Positions 46,740 to 58,200 of a DNA stretch of 64,000 nt are shown here, one piece after another; position 1 is the stretch's first letter, and each line of letters starts with the position of its first letter. This DNA comes from Ampelocalamus luodianensis. Its lineage: Eukaryota; Streptophyta; Magnoliopsida; Poales; Poaceae. The notes beneath the pieces were generated by a model. That model worked only from the letters and a program-made list of their open reading frames with translations. It was not told where the DNA came from and made no database searches. The stretch lies in NCBI GenBank assembly GCA_036346255.1, contig CM070638.1:42346394-42410393 (forward strand). Direction: 5' to 3'. The position numbers and the translations under genes are program-made.

Positions 46740-47560
46740 TGAAATTTTATGGCAAATAGTCCAACACCTTTGCAAAGAAACGGCATACTCATGCCTAGTG
46801 CATGTAAATCGCTGCGAGAAGCGGCGTGGTCGTCCCACCCTTCCACACCGTAGCGGTGCTCGTGCACCGGTGGCCATCCTCGACAGCGCCCACACCGGCC
46901 CGGTGGCGACGCTTTCTTCCCCACGCCGCTGGACCATGTCGCGGCGAGCCTCGCACCGCTGCACTCCCGGTTGGTCTTGGCCGTCTCGCACTTGCCGCCG
47001 GTCGGCTCGTCCTCGACCGGCTGATGTAGTGCTTCCCAACGCCGCGCGTCGCGGCCGTGTAGAGGAGGAGACCGTGCACGTCGTGGCCTTGTGGCGGCCA
47101 CGATCGCCGTTCAAGGAACATGAGGCGCTGCGCATGTCTTGGGGCGCGAAGACAAGCCCGGGCCGGCGATGAAACAAGCCTCCGAGTTGCCGACGCCGGC
47201 GGTGGTTGGCGGCGGCGGTAGCGCTTCGTTGTCTGCCACTTCATCGCCTCCTCTCCCTCCAGCGCCACGCGCCTCCCCGCAGCGTTCCTTGGACACCTTG
47301 TACAAGGCCTTGCAACTCCAATATACGTACATACAATATTCAAGATGTTAGAATAAATAGTAGTACGTACATACGTATATTGTAGATATAAAGATGTATG
47401 TACGTTAATCGTAGGCTGCATAGGTCCTCCATGGGATGAGAGACCTCGCGGCCACGGCCGACGCGATGTCGGCAGCGACATCGTGAAAAGAGCGGCGATC
47501 ACCGACCTCCTCGCCTTGGTGCTTGCTTTGGCGCTCTGCATGCTCACCTTGGCGATTGCT
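46740..47560 (-). other. GC-rich gene-like DNA in the CACTA, possibly a captured host fragment
   Basis: A 250-codon minus frame (47547-46795) and two overlapping frames cover a GC-rich block that differs sharply from the AT-rich DNA on both sides. It lies between the end of TNP2 and the right subterminal array, where CACTA elements often carry captured genes. I do not recognise a domain in any frame. One piece reads LYKVSKERC near 47310. It could also be unrelated GC-rich filler. Confidence 0.4.
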
Positions 47561-47579
47561 GTGTGTATGTACCCAAAAC

Positions 47580-47765
47580 CGTGAGACGAAGAGCGATGGG
47601 AGGAGTTTAATCTTCGGTGAATTATTCCATCTTATAAAGAATTAGGAGTAACTGTCATGTGAGACGAAGAGACGCATGTAGTTGGCGTGCGAGACGAAGA
47701 GACGGTTCTGCGTTGGTGAGATGAAGAGACACATCGATCGCGCGGGAGACGAAGAGGTAGGAAAG
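47580..47765 (+). repeat. Five spaced copies of GAGACGAAGAG
   Basis: The 11-base word, or a one-base variant (GAGATGAAGAG), recurs at about 47582, 47662, 47691, 47719 and 47748, all on the plus strand, just inside the right subterminal array. Confidence 0.75.
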
Positions 47766-47769
47766 AAAT

Positions 47770-48201
47770 ATCACAGACGGTTCTATCTTGGAACCGTCTG
47801 TGATAATACTATCACGACGGTTCTTTAATATAGCGAAATGTCATGATAGTAGTATATTACTGACGGTTATAAAATTGAGCGTGCATGATACTTCCTGACG
47901 GTTTTATTTCCAAACCGCTCGTGATAAGCGTACTCATCACGAGACGGTTGATATTATGAACCGTGCAGTGAAGTATCCTGAGCGGTTCATAATATCAACC
48001 GTGCATGATGAGGAACTATCACAAGCGGTTCTTATTACCAATGCGTCAAAGTATCACAAACGGTTGGTATTAAAAACCGTCTGTGATGAGGCGCGTATCA
48101 CAGACGATTCCAAATGGAACCGTTTGTATAAGTTCAACACAGACGGCTCCTTTGGAACCGTCTGTAATGAGGTGTCTGGTATGGCCTGTTTTGTAGTAGT
48201 G
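47770..48201. repeat. Right subterminal repeat array of the CACTA
   Basis: Ten or more copies of ATCACAGACGGTT / AACCGTCTGTGAT in both orientations run to the terminal TAGTAGTG. They match the left and central blocks. Confidence 0.9.
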
Positions 48202-48204
48202 AGT

Positions 48205-48291
48205 AGTTCCCCTCATGCAGCTCCTAAAAAAAAGAAGGGAGGGAACTGGTCTCGTGGGAGGCTTGTATCCAAAAAACAAATTTTGTTATAA
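48205..48291 (+). pseudogene. LINE ORF1, last 28 codons and stop
   Basis: After the CACTA the frame reads SSPHAAPKKKKGGNWSRGRL and ends at TAA (48289-48291). It joins in frame to MEGQS at 12884 once the CACTA and one AGT are removed. The Lys cluster could serve RNA binding or nuclear entry. The stop is immediately followed by the ORF2 ATG. Confidence 0.88.
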
Positions 48292-51200
48292 ATGAAAGGA
48301 GTTTTCTGGAATAGCAAAGGTCTTCGAGACTTGGCTAAATATAGGTATTTGTCTGAAATTTCTAAAGAAGAGAGTTTAGATTTTATTGCTTTACTGGAAA
48401 CTTGTAGGAAGCATTTCTCAGATATTTGCCTTGATACTTTTTGTGGTGGTAGACAGTTCTTTTGGCATTAGTCGGAGCCTCATGGTCGTTCAAGAGGTAT
48501 TTTGCTAGGTATTAATTTAGATGTTTTTTATTTAGGGAGTGTGGTAGAAGGGGACTTCTTTATTAAGTTTTCTTTATGGAATAAAGTCGATGGTTTTCGA
48601 TGGGTTTTGGTTGCTATCTACGGTGCTGCGCAGCCAGAATACAAGGAGAGCTTTTTGTCTGAATTGGTGCATTCCTGTAGTATGGAACAATTACCTCTTC
48701 TAGTTGGTGGTGATTTTAATATCATTAGGAGTCCGAAAGAAAAAATAACGACAAGTTTGATAATCGATTTCCTTTTTTATTCAATGCCATTATTAATGGT
48801 TTGAATTTGAGAGAGTTAGATTTAACAGGTCGTCAATTCACCTGGGCAAATTCTAATATTATTCCTACTTTCGAAAAACTTGATCGCATTTTGATGAGTA
48901 CTGAGTGGGAACAAAAATTTCCTTTGTCTTCAGTGCAAGCTTTATCTAGAGACATTTAAGATCATATACCTTTGTTACTTAGTACGGGTGAAAGCTCTCC
49001 TTATAGAAACCAACCGTTGTTCAGATTTGAATTAAGCTGGCTTACAATTGAGGGTTTTTACGACATGGTGGCTAGTGTATGGAGAAATGAAACTAGTGGA
49101 GACTCGCCTTTAGAAAAATGGCAAGCTAAGATTAGGAGGCTTAGGCAATTTTTGAGAGGTTGGGCGAAGGATTATTTAGGTGCTTTTAGGAAAGAGAAGA
49201 AAGAGTTGTTATCCCTGTTAGATGACTTAGATAGGAAAGCGGAGTTTCAACCTTTACAACCTCATGACTTAGATTTAAGGCATCATCTTAAAGACCGACT
49301 GACCAAGTTGCTAAGGGAAGAGGAGATTAAATGGCTCCAACGTTCCAAAACAACTAATCTGCACCAGGGTGATGATAACACTAAATTTTTTCATTTGATT
49401 GCTAATGGGAGACACCGTAAGACACGCATTTTTAAATTGGAACAAGAGGATGGGGATGATAGAGGGTAATGACAACCTTAAAAGATATATCACTAAATAT
49501 TATAAATGTCTTTTTAGGTCACCGGAGGAGAATCATTTTTCAATGGATGAATCTCGTCGGGATGATATGCCTCAAGTTTCCAATGCTAAAAATGAGATGT
49601 TAACTGCATGTTTCTCAGAAAAGGAGGTGAAAGAGGCGATCTTTCAAATGGAAGTAAACAAGTCATCTGGCCCTGATGGTTTCCCAGCTGAGTTCTATCA
49701 GACTTTCTGGGAAATTATTAAAAAGGACTTAATGAGTTTGTTTAATGATTTCCATAATAAGAGATTGCCTCTTTACAGTCTAAATTTGGGATCATTACTT
49801 TACTACCTAAAAAACTGATGCTATTCAAATTCAACAGTTTAGGCCTATTTGTTTGTTAAACGTAAGTTTTAAGGTCTTCACTAAAGTTCTTACTAACAGA
49901 TTATCTGTAGTAGCTCAAAATGTGATCAGATCGACTCAAACTGTTTTTATGCCAGGATGCTTTATTATGGAGGGGGTCGTTGTTTTACATGAATCGATTC
50001 ATGAGATGTATAGGAAATAGGTAGATGGGGTAATTTTAAAGTTGGATTTTGAGAAGACGTATGATAAGGTGAATTTTCCTTTTTACAGCAGGCCCTTAGG
50101 ATGAAAGGTTTTTCTCCGTTGTGGTGTGCTTGGATAGATCAGATAGTAACAAGAGGAAGTGTAGGTATTAAAGTAAATGATGACATCGACCATTTTTTTA
50201 GACTAAGAAAGGTCTTAGACAGGGAGACCCTCTATCCCCTATTTTGTTTAACATTGTTGCGGATATGCTGGCCATCCTTATCCAACGGGCCAAAGATGAT
50301 GGGCAATTTAAAGGAGTTGTCCCTCATTTAGTTGATGATGGTTTGTCAATCTTACAATATGTCGACGATACAATTCTTTTTATGGATCATAATTTCGAAC
50401 AAGCCAAGAATATGAAGCTCTTGCTATGTGTGTTCGAGCAACTGTCTGGGCTGAAAATAAATTTCCATAAGAGTGAATTATTTTGTTATGGTAAAGCAAA
50501 GGATTTGGCAAACTCTTATTCACAGTTTTTTGGTTGTGAAAGGGGTAATCAGCCTTTTAGATACCTAGGTATTCCAATGCATCACAAGAAGTTATTAAAT
50601 AAGGATTGGCAAGCAGTTGAAGAGAGATTTCAAAAGAATCTAAGTTGTTGGAAGGGCAAACTTCTTTCTTTTGGGAGTAGACTTGTTCTTATTAATTCTG
50701 TCCTTAGCAGTTTAGCCATGTTCATGCTCTCTTTTTTCGAAGTGCCCAAAGGAATTCTTAAAAAGTTGGGTTACTATCGATCTCGATTTTTTTTGGCAAA
50801 GCGATGGGCATAAGAAAAAGTATAGACTTACTAAGTGGAGCATTCTCTGCACTACTAAAGATCAGGGTGGCATGGGTATACTAAATCTAGAATTGCAGAA
50901 TAAGTGCTTACTTAGAAAGAGGCTATACAGACTAATTAATGAGGATGGATTTTGGCAACAACTGCTACGAAATAAATATTTGAGGAACAAAACAATTGCA
51001 CAAGTGGAATATAAACCAGGTGACTCTCAGTTCTAGGCAGGCCTTATGAAGGTTAAGAATGAATTTCTGGGACTTGGCTCTTTCACCTTGCATAATGGTG
51101 CTCAAATCAGATTTTGGGAAGATGTTTGGTTGGGGCAAACTAGGTTGAGTCAACTATATCCATCTTTATATAATATCGTCTATAGAAAGCATGCTACTGT

Positions 51201-51967
51201 AGCAGATGTTTTAGGTTCTGTACCTCTTCACATTTCATTCTGTAGAGCTCTAGTTGGTGATAAGCTAGTAGCGTGGAATGAGTTGGTTCTCAGATTAGCT
51301 TCCTTTCAATTAACAGATAGCCAAGATAACTTTCAATGGTCTTTACATCAGCATAGTAATTTTTCTGTCCATTCGATGTATAGAGCGTTGATTAATGGTA
51401 TTGTAATTCCAACTAATCGCTACTTATGGAAACTTAAGATCCCTCTAAAAATTAAGATCTTCATATAGTTTCTGTATAACGGAGTAACCTTAACCAAGGA
51501 TAATCTAGCAAAGAGACAATGGAATGGTAGTACAAAATGTTGTTTTTGTAGTATGGATGAAACAATACAACATTTATTCTTTGATTGTCATTTTGCTAAG
51601 TTTATTTGGCGTGTGGTACATATTTCTAGTGGTATTAATCCGTCTTCAAGTATTTCTCATTTATTTGGAAATTGGCTTGTGGGGATTAACCGTAAACTTA
51701 TGTATCTAATATTGGTTGGGGTAAGCGCTCTTTGTTGGGCCATATGGTTGAGCCGTAATGATGTGGTGTTTGACAAGGTACGAGTTTCTTCTGCTATGCA
51801 GGTTATCTTCAAATGTACCTATTGGTTTCACTTCTGATCGCTGCTGCAGAGGGAGGAGGATCGTCCTATCATTCAGGACATATGCCGACGTCTGGAAACT
51901 ACTGTTATGGAGATTTATGCCAACCATGGATGGCAGTTCAGTAATAGAATTTGTTTCTAATTTTTAG
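48292..51967 (+). pseudogene. LINE ORF2: endonuclease and reverse transcriptase
   Basis: ORF2 nicks target DNA and copies LINE RNA. It starts MKGVFWNSKGLRDLAKYRYL. The endonuclease has ALLETCR and the VGGDFNIIRSP block (near 48700). In-frame stops lie near 48470 (TAG after FWH) and 48957. Reverse transcriptase has KSSGPDGFPAEFYQ (near 49658), RQGDPL-region remnants (near 50217) and the active site LQYVDDTILFMDH (near 50350). GLKINFHKSE and FRYLGIPMH follow. Near 51370-51610 a zf-RVT domain reads LWKLKIPLKIKIF and CCFCSMDETIQHLFFDC. It lacks an RNase H domain, as most plant L1s do. Frame shifts occur near 48750, 49450, 49800, 50090 and 50800. Confidence 0.9.
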
Positions 51968-52140
51968 ACATGGCTTGGTCCTTTTTTCCCATTTTGTACC
52001 TGTTATGTCAGGTTCTCAGACGCTGGTTGTATTTTGTTACTCTTGGTCGCATCTTTTGATATTGACTAGCTATATGTATCCTGCTGTGCAGAGGCTGGAA
52101 TAAGAAATTTTCCCTTTTCTAAAAAAAATAAGGAATGCTT

Positions 52141-52640
52141 CGAAGAGAGGGAAGGAAAAGAGGAGAGATGCAAAGGAGAGGCGACTGAAGAGTCGAATAT
52201 GAGGTCATGCAGGGGACGGACCGGCAGGCATGGCGTGAATTGCGTAGTCATGATGAAAAGCAGTTGCAGCTGGCAGTGGAAGAATCTTTGAGGGAGCTTT
52301 GCTTTCGGCAGTGAATGGAGCGGATGGCTGGCACATCCGAGCATGGTGGTTGGAGTGGTAGTGCTAGTGTGAAGGCGGCAATAGCAGTGGTGCTGGTAAC
52401 GTTGGGTTGATTGAGAGAATGCTTCGCAATGAACGGGCTGCTGGTAAATGCATTGATTCAGATATGGCACGAAGCAGGCACCTGTGCAAGCTTGGGTGGA
52501 CACATTGCTAAGCAAGGATAGTAGAGAGACTTGGCAAAGCTTGTGCAAAGTGGTTTCATGCCAATAACATTCTTGGAAAGAAAGCTAACTGCCCATACTT
52601 TCGGTCATCCATGAAATTAACACAGTAGCTCGGTCAGGGG
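52141..52640 (+). pseudogene. Continuation of the hAT-transposase-like gene after the LINE
   Basis: Reading resumes right after the LINE target copy as KRGKEKRREMQRRGD, the charged linker that follows the BED finger in plant hAT transposases. A Gly/Ser region follows (52330-52400). Near 52545-52630 it reads CAKWFHANNILGKKANCPYF and MKLTQ, matching the block just upstream of the DUF659 core. Stops at 52190, 52313 and 52628 break it. The hATC dimerisation end is not visible, so the gene is truncated. Confidence 0.6.
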
Positions 52641-53616
52641 TGCACATCCTAAAGGGTTTCAATTTTTTAATGCTACTAAAATTTTGCTGAAAACTACCTG
52701 TAGGTTGTCACAGCAGTAGTACTTTTCAAGAATACTGACAATAGTGTTTAGTTTTTTTAACTTATTGATTACATATTAGTTGAATTTAAAATCTGCAGTC
52801 ATTTACTGAAATTTCTGCATTTACAGTGAGATGTCATTTACTGAAATTACTTGTGTATGTTTGAACATACTGCTGCATCGGAATTGTTGCTCATATCTGC
52901 TGCTGCTCCTACGTGATGAGTCTTTTTTATGTCAGATGGATGTTTCCTGCTGGTGATGCAAATTATTACTACATTGCTGTTCTCAGATTGTAATGTCTTC
53001 TCACATTATTATTCTTAAGTCAAATTATTATTAGCTAACTCAAGCTAGACAGAAAATCTCCTTTTTTGGATGACAATCGGACTGATTATTTTCTCTTGTA
53101 GTTAATCTTCTCTTTTTGACTTAGATGTACATTATCAAAATGCTGGTTGTATGTGGCCGAGATCCTCAGACCAATATTTACTACATTCAGATATTCATTG
53201 TGAAAATGAATATACATTGTGGAAATGGCACACACAGATTATCTGAAGTTCACTTCCTTCAGAAACACATATGATAGGAGTAAAATCGATAGTAAGCGCG
53301 CATTCATGTCCGGGGTTTTGCGTGCTTAGTTTGCAATTGACATAATCGATTCAGTTATGTAGTGGAAGTGAACACTGCAAATTTTTACCCCGGACGATAC
53401 CCTGCATACTCAATTTCTATTGAAATAAACTCACAGGGAAGCACAAAGGAGATTTACATGATATTAAAAAACCATTCATATAAAATAGCTCCAGTTTTGA
53501 GAACATGACCCGTGAAACAATGTTACTCCGGAGGAGAAGATAGAAAGTCTTGAGAAATCCAAATCAATCGTATGAAATCCACTCGTGGTGGTAATGGCGG
53601 CGGCAGACCTGCATGA
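52641..53616. other. AT-rich DNA without a recognisable gene
   Basis: No frame above 60 codons with a domain is seen and no clear repeat ends. GAAAATGAATATACATTGTGGAAATG near 53202 contains a local duplication. It may be leftover intron or UTR of the hAT-like gene. Confidence 0.5.
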
Positions 53617-54370
53617 AGAAAAATTCTCTGGGACGGGCCTCCCAGCCGTCCTCCCGAGGCCCTGTCCCGATGGTCACCACGTGCTCCCACGGCACCAATC
53701 GCAAAGCGCCGGTTCTAATTCTCGAACTGCCTCCTCCTCTTCCCAGTTCCTTCTGCGAGAAGACTGCTCCGCCCGTCTTCGCTTTGCTCGCAGCGACGCC
53801 CCCCGGTCCAATCCGCTACCACCCTCCGCATCCACCGACGATTTCGTGCTCGCACCCGGCGGCGGCCGCCGCCGATGGAGTCTGCCTTCGACGGCATTGA
53901 CGTGACTCCGCACGAAGGCACTGCTGTCCCTGCTGCCCTGGGCTCACTGAAGGACTCAACGGTGGAGTTGGTGCTGCACGCAGGGGCGACCGACGGAGGG
54001 GCGGGACGGCAGTGGGTGGGAGAGGGGGAAGGTGGTCTTGGCGAGCTGCCCGCGGAGGTTCCGCACCGCGATGTCGTCTGCTCGGTTGGCGGCCTCGGCG
54101 AAGTTGACGCCAGCGACACGCCTCCTCTCATCCCTTCGCCCGTGGAGGTTCCGCGCCGCGACGTCGTCTGCTCGGGCGGCGGCCTCGGCGGAGTCGAAGG
54201 TGCTGAGCCAGACGCGCGCGCTTGGTCGGGTCGCGGATCTCCACCGTGAAGCGCCCCCCCATGGCCAGCGACACGCCCCTGTACCGCGGCGCCATAGCCA
54301 AGGCCGCCGCTGATCAAGAAGTCTCAGCTCCTGTAAATTGATTCTCTGAATGTTTGTCAAGAATTCTCAG
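53617..54370 (-). pseudogene. AP2/ERF gene relic, left arm of a large inverted repeat
   Basis: ERF proteins are plant transcription factors binding GCC-type boxes. From 54295 the minus strand reads MAPRYRGVSLAMGG, then in shifted frames RFTVEIRDPTKRA, VWLSTFDSAEAAARADDVAA and RNLHG, the AP2 domain in order. The last third is duplicated: NFAEAANRADDIAVRNLRG then AKTTFPL. A one-base change near 54225 breaks the frame. Downstream is a Ser/Arg-rich tail. The whole segment recurs reversed at 61237-61952. It probably makes no working factor, but the DNA could be transcribed outward. Confidence 0.8.
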
Positions 54371-55099
54371 CTCGATATAGGTTTGTTGTGCAGGCATGTT
54401 ATTCGAGTGTTCAATATCAATGAAGTTTTCATCTTGCCATCTCGATATATACTGCAGAGGTGGACTAAATATGCCAAAAGAGCTATATTTTATGAAAAAC
54501 AAGGATGTGAGAAGGAAACTTTACAAACACATGCTGCCCGCATCTCTCGAAAGGCAACATCTATTGCAATGAAGTGCTCTGTTTCGAAAGAACTTCTTGA
54601 AAGTTTGGAGAAATCTATAGATACGCTAGATCTGAAAGCAGATAATTCACTAAACCAAAGAAGACCTATTAATCATTGTGGTGTGTCTCTAAATTGTAAT
54701 GAGTGTGGTGAAGATATAACAAAAGGAAAAGTATCATTTCGAATTCCACAAGTGTTAAAAGGTCCAAAGTCTAAAAGAATGAGAAATGTACTTGAAAAAA
54801 CAAGGGAAAGAAAACAAACAATGGGAGGAAAAAATGTAGTTCTACCCCCATTAATCCCCCTCTTCTCATCCTTGTATAGCCATTAATTTTTTTTGCCTTT
54901 TTTGTATGTACAACCTGTAGGAGAAGCTCCAAAGGAAGTAACAAACAATAGTTCAGTTGATGTTTGTTCAACCATTTTTGATCCGTTGATCCAAGGAGAG
55001 TATACAGATCTTTTACTTGGAGCTGGTCAAGATGTTGAATTGTTGTCCACCTCTCGAATATTAGATTTTGATGTAGTGAATCCTACAATATTCAAGTAG
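54371..55099 (+). pseudogene. C-terminal fragment of a FAR1-related (FRS) gene
   Basis: FRS proteins are transposase-derived transcription factors. The first piece (54371-54834) reads GLLCRHVIRVFNINEVFILP, the end of the SWIM zinc finger (C.H), then YILQRWTKYAKR and ISRKATSIAMKCSVSKELLE, and a tail with KGPKSKRMRNV. A probable intron ends CTGTAG at 54920, and a last piece GEAPKEVTNNSS to a stop at 55099 follows. The FAR1 DNA-binding and MULE domains are missing. It begins exactly at the inner edge of the left ERF arm, so it may have been joined there by a rearrangement. A MULE transposase of the FAR1-like kind is an alternative. Confidence 0.7.
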
Positions 55100-55228
55100 T
55101 TAATCAAATTATCCAATAATATATGTTAATCAGTTATCTGCTTCCTTCCCTCACAAGAACATGTACTTCTAGAATCTGATTTGTTATCTGTTTCGTGATT
55201 TTGTTTGCCCTTGTATGTGCTTTTATAT

Positions 55229-58200
55229 TGTGAGATCCCGATTTATTCAACTTGTAATGCTTAGCCTTCCATTGACCCTAGCATCACAAATCAAATAAAC
55301 CAAGCCTCGAGATATGTATACTTCCCAGAAATACAGTATACACACCTCGTTACAAAATCATGCATCAATTCCATACATCATATTATAACAAGTCTAACAA
55401 ACGTCATACATAATATGAAGTTATTACAAAAAAGCCGACTGGCCAAAAGATACTAAGTATCAAATAACAGCGGAAGCAAAAGGTGTCATAAGATGACTTT
55501 AACCAAAATACGACCGGTTAGCCATAACCCACAAGGCAACCGACCGGACCGCCAAGCTAGTCGTCCACACTGCAGCAATACTCATCAAAGTTGATCCCTT
55601 GGGGATCAACCTTCTTTCTCTGCAACAAATAAACAAAGCAAATGAGTACAAAAATGTACTCATAAGACTTACGGGTAACTAACCTAGTTACTACTACATG
55701 CAGGCTTTAATCAAAGGAGAAGGCTCAAGGTTAATTTTCAGCATAAAGCAAGTTTTATTTGCAATAGATAACAATTTGAAGGCAATTTTGACAATCTGAA
55801 TTTTATTTGCATAAATAACAGCGAGACGATAACTAATAACATAAAGACATCCTGGAGATGACTAACCCAATAGCCATCACAACCATAGCACGAATTACCC
55901 ATTCGTACCACCCGTGTCAAATTTTAAATCCAAAGGGTTGTAGTCTAGTTCTTACGAGGGCGTATCCGAGCGTGTCTATAACCTAGGACGAGGCTATTCG
56001 AATAGTTTTAACCATGCAGGGGTGTACCAATGTCCCCACACTTCAGACCGCCTTTTTGCCAAGCTATTAAGCACACTTCAAGGTATCTTGCAGACGCTAA
56101 GTCCTACGAGACGTTTCCAATATTGTGTATCAACTACGAGCCGCTCGTATGGACCGAAGCCCATACGCTTACATTGTAAAGCCGAAAGTTAACTACCCTA
56201 TAGGGGTGAAGCTTCCGGACAACTACAATGCTCCCACACATAAACCACCTCATTTGACCACAACACAACACACACACGCCCTCCTGCGACTCGGAGCTAA
56301 CACACACCAAAGTACTAAGTCACGAGAGGTCCCATTTCCCTCTAATGTGGTTAGCATGCAAAAATGCTCAGTACGGTGGCGCAAGTAACTCGGTCCTTAA
56401 TTACTCGGGCACCATTCCAGTCACACCCAAAAACACACAATCTTACCATTGTGCCCAAGTTCAAAACATTTTGTTTTCATTTTAGTTTTCACAAATAACC
56501 AAGGCACAAGATATTGAGCATAAGTAATAATAATTTTTGTGATCAAGGTCATCGACTAAGTCGATAATCGCCCAATTCTACCGGTAACTAAGCATTGCTA
56601 AGCATCATATCGCAAAGACAATAAAAGACCATAAATCATCCACCGGGCTCTAATTCACCAGTTAGGATAATAACATAGGGTAGTGGCGGGGGTGAATAAT
56701 TTCAGGGCAACAATGCAATAGAATTAGCTACCTCTAATCGACAAAATAAATCTTGACACAAAGAAGCATGCATACTTAGGTTTTGCAAACAAGATATTAG
56801 ACTTTGAAAGTAATAGAAACAATAAGATCAAATGATGTTACACTGCTTGCCTTTCTGTAGATCACTTTCTTGCTGCAGAGGATCACTCACGAAATCAATA
56901 ATTTCTTCGGAACCTAACGCAAAATGCGATAAAACCAAATAAGAACGAAGAACACCAAATAAAACTCAACAGCAAAAGTCATCCAAATCTTATGAAATTT
57001 ATACAGCAGCAAGGTTATGATTTTAAATGAATTTAGAAGCAAGAATTAAGTCATTTTGGCTAAGTATGAAAAAGTTATAGCTGAAACCATTCCTCTCAGC
57101 CTGGAAATTTAATTTAATTAATTATTGGTACTGTTCATGGCATAAATTTCCAGAATGATCTAAGGTCTGAAATTTTTATGCTAGGTAGATAATGGCATCC
57201 TAAGGTCAGCAAAGTTGGGTTTACTCAATTTGGAGTTAAAATGAATTACTTATGATTTTTCTAAGTTGTAAAACTAATACATATCATTTTTCAGAAATAT
57301 AACCATAATCAAATCCTATTTCATAATAAAGTATACTAATAGAGGAATTTTACAAGCTTCAGTTTGCTTAGTTTGGAGTTACAGGGAATTACTTGTGTCT
57401 TTTACCAATTCTAAATAAATTTTTAGACAATATTTATACCTAATCAAGTCAATTCATCCTATATAATTTTCTGGTACAGAATCAGTGCCTACATGTATTT
57501 TTAGGTTAAACATTAGCTAAACAGGAATTTAACACAGTTGGATTCGCCCAAAAAGGATCTCCAAAGATTTAGTTATGCATTTTCCAAATTTAAATGAATT
57601 TTAATGCACAAAATAACCCTAACAGGGATTAAATCTTTTTTCATATTTTTCTGGAGCAGAATTAAGCTTAAAACTATTTTTATATTAAATTTTAGTTAAC
57701 AAGAGAATTAACAAAATTGGAATCAATCGATTTGGAATTAAAATGAATTAGTTATGCCTTTTTATAGTTTAATGCATTTTTCAGTTGCAAAATAAAGCTG
57801 ACTGGGAATTAATAACCATTTCCGAAAAGAAAAGGACGTGGGCAAGCGTGGGCCATTGATCCTTCATCGCACGGCCCACGCACACGGTGCGCATAGTGCG
57901 CACGATTTCTAAACGGCAACCTGCCGTTCAGATCGAAATGGACGGCGGAGATCAATCGGGCACTGTTCATGGCCCGAACGGCCCAATGAACCTCAGCCGA
58001 TGATCAAACGATGGAGGGATGAGATCAAAGTGCCCTCCGGGTGACCCGAACGGCCCACTCAATCTCAGCCGCTCATCGCGAGATGGACGGTCGATAATGA
58101 TTGAAGTTCGGAACGCACGTGCACAAGTGAGAGGGCCCACCCGTCAGTGACAGAGGAGCCATGGGGCTTAAGCGCACGTGCACAGTCCACAAAAGACCAC

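Larger units (their letters stand above)
12885..48201. mobile_element. CACTA (En/Spm) transposon, 35.3 kb including nested retrotransposons
   Basis: The left end is CACTACTACAGAAAACG and the right end read inward is CACTACTACAAAACAGG. AGT target duplications lie at 12882-12884 and 48202-48204; three-base duplications and CACTA ends are diagnostic. Subterminal ACCGTCTGTGATA-type repeats fill both ends. It holds TNP2 transposase on the plus strand and a second, Ulp1-containing gene on the minus strand, transcribed away from each other. Removing the nested gypsy element (about 24.9 kb) gives a CACTA of about 10.5 kb. It sits in LINE ORF1. Confidence 0.95.
8863..52130 (+). mobile_element. Near full-length L1-type LINE, split by a 35 kb CACTA insertion
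   Basis: AGGAATGCTT occurs at 8853-8862 and again at 52131-52140, right after an A-rich tail (52121-52130), which fits a LINE target duplication. Between them are ORF1 (zinc knuckles) and ORF2 (endonuclease, reverse transcriptase, zf-RVT) in order. With the CACTA removed the element is about 7.9 kb. Removing the CACTA and one AGT joins ORF1 in frame. The 3' UTR (51968-52120) has no gene. A few stops look like C-to-T changes, so it is probably immobile. Confidence 0.9.

Noticed and set aside
46795..47547. 250-codon minus-strand frame as a confident protein-coding gene
   Set aside because: No domain, very high Arg/Ala/Pro content and several competing frames; kept only as possible captured DNA.
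12885..48201. Many frameshifts taken as proof of great age
   Set aside because: They cluster at CHG motifs and homopolymers and differ between otherwise matching LTRs, which fits sequencing error better.
53875..54249. Plus-strand 124-codon frame as a gene
   Set aside because: It is the antisense of the AP2/ERF relic; the minus strand has the recognisable AP2 domain. The same holds for the minus frame at 61266-61697.
57000..57840. Hidden exons in the AT-rich part of the solo LTR
   Set aside because: No frame with a domain and no good splice pattern; composition matches LTR interior.
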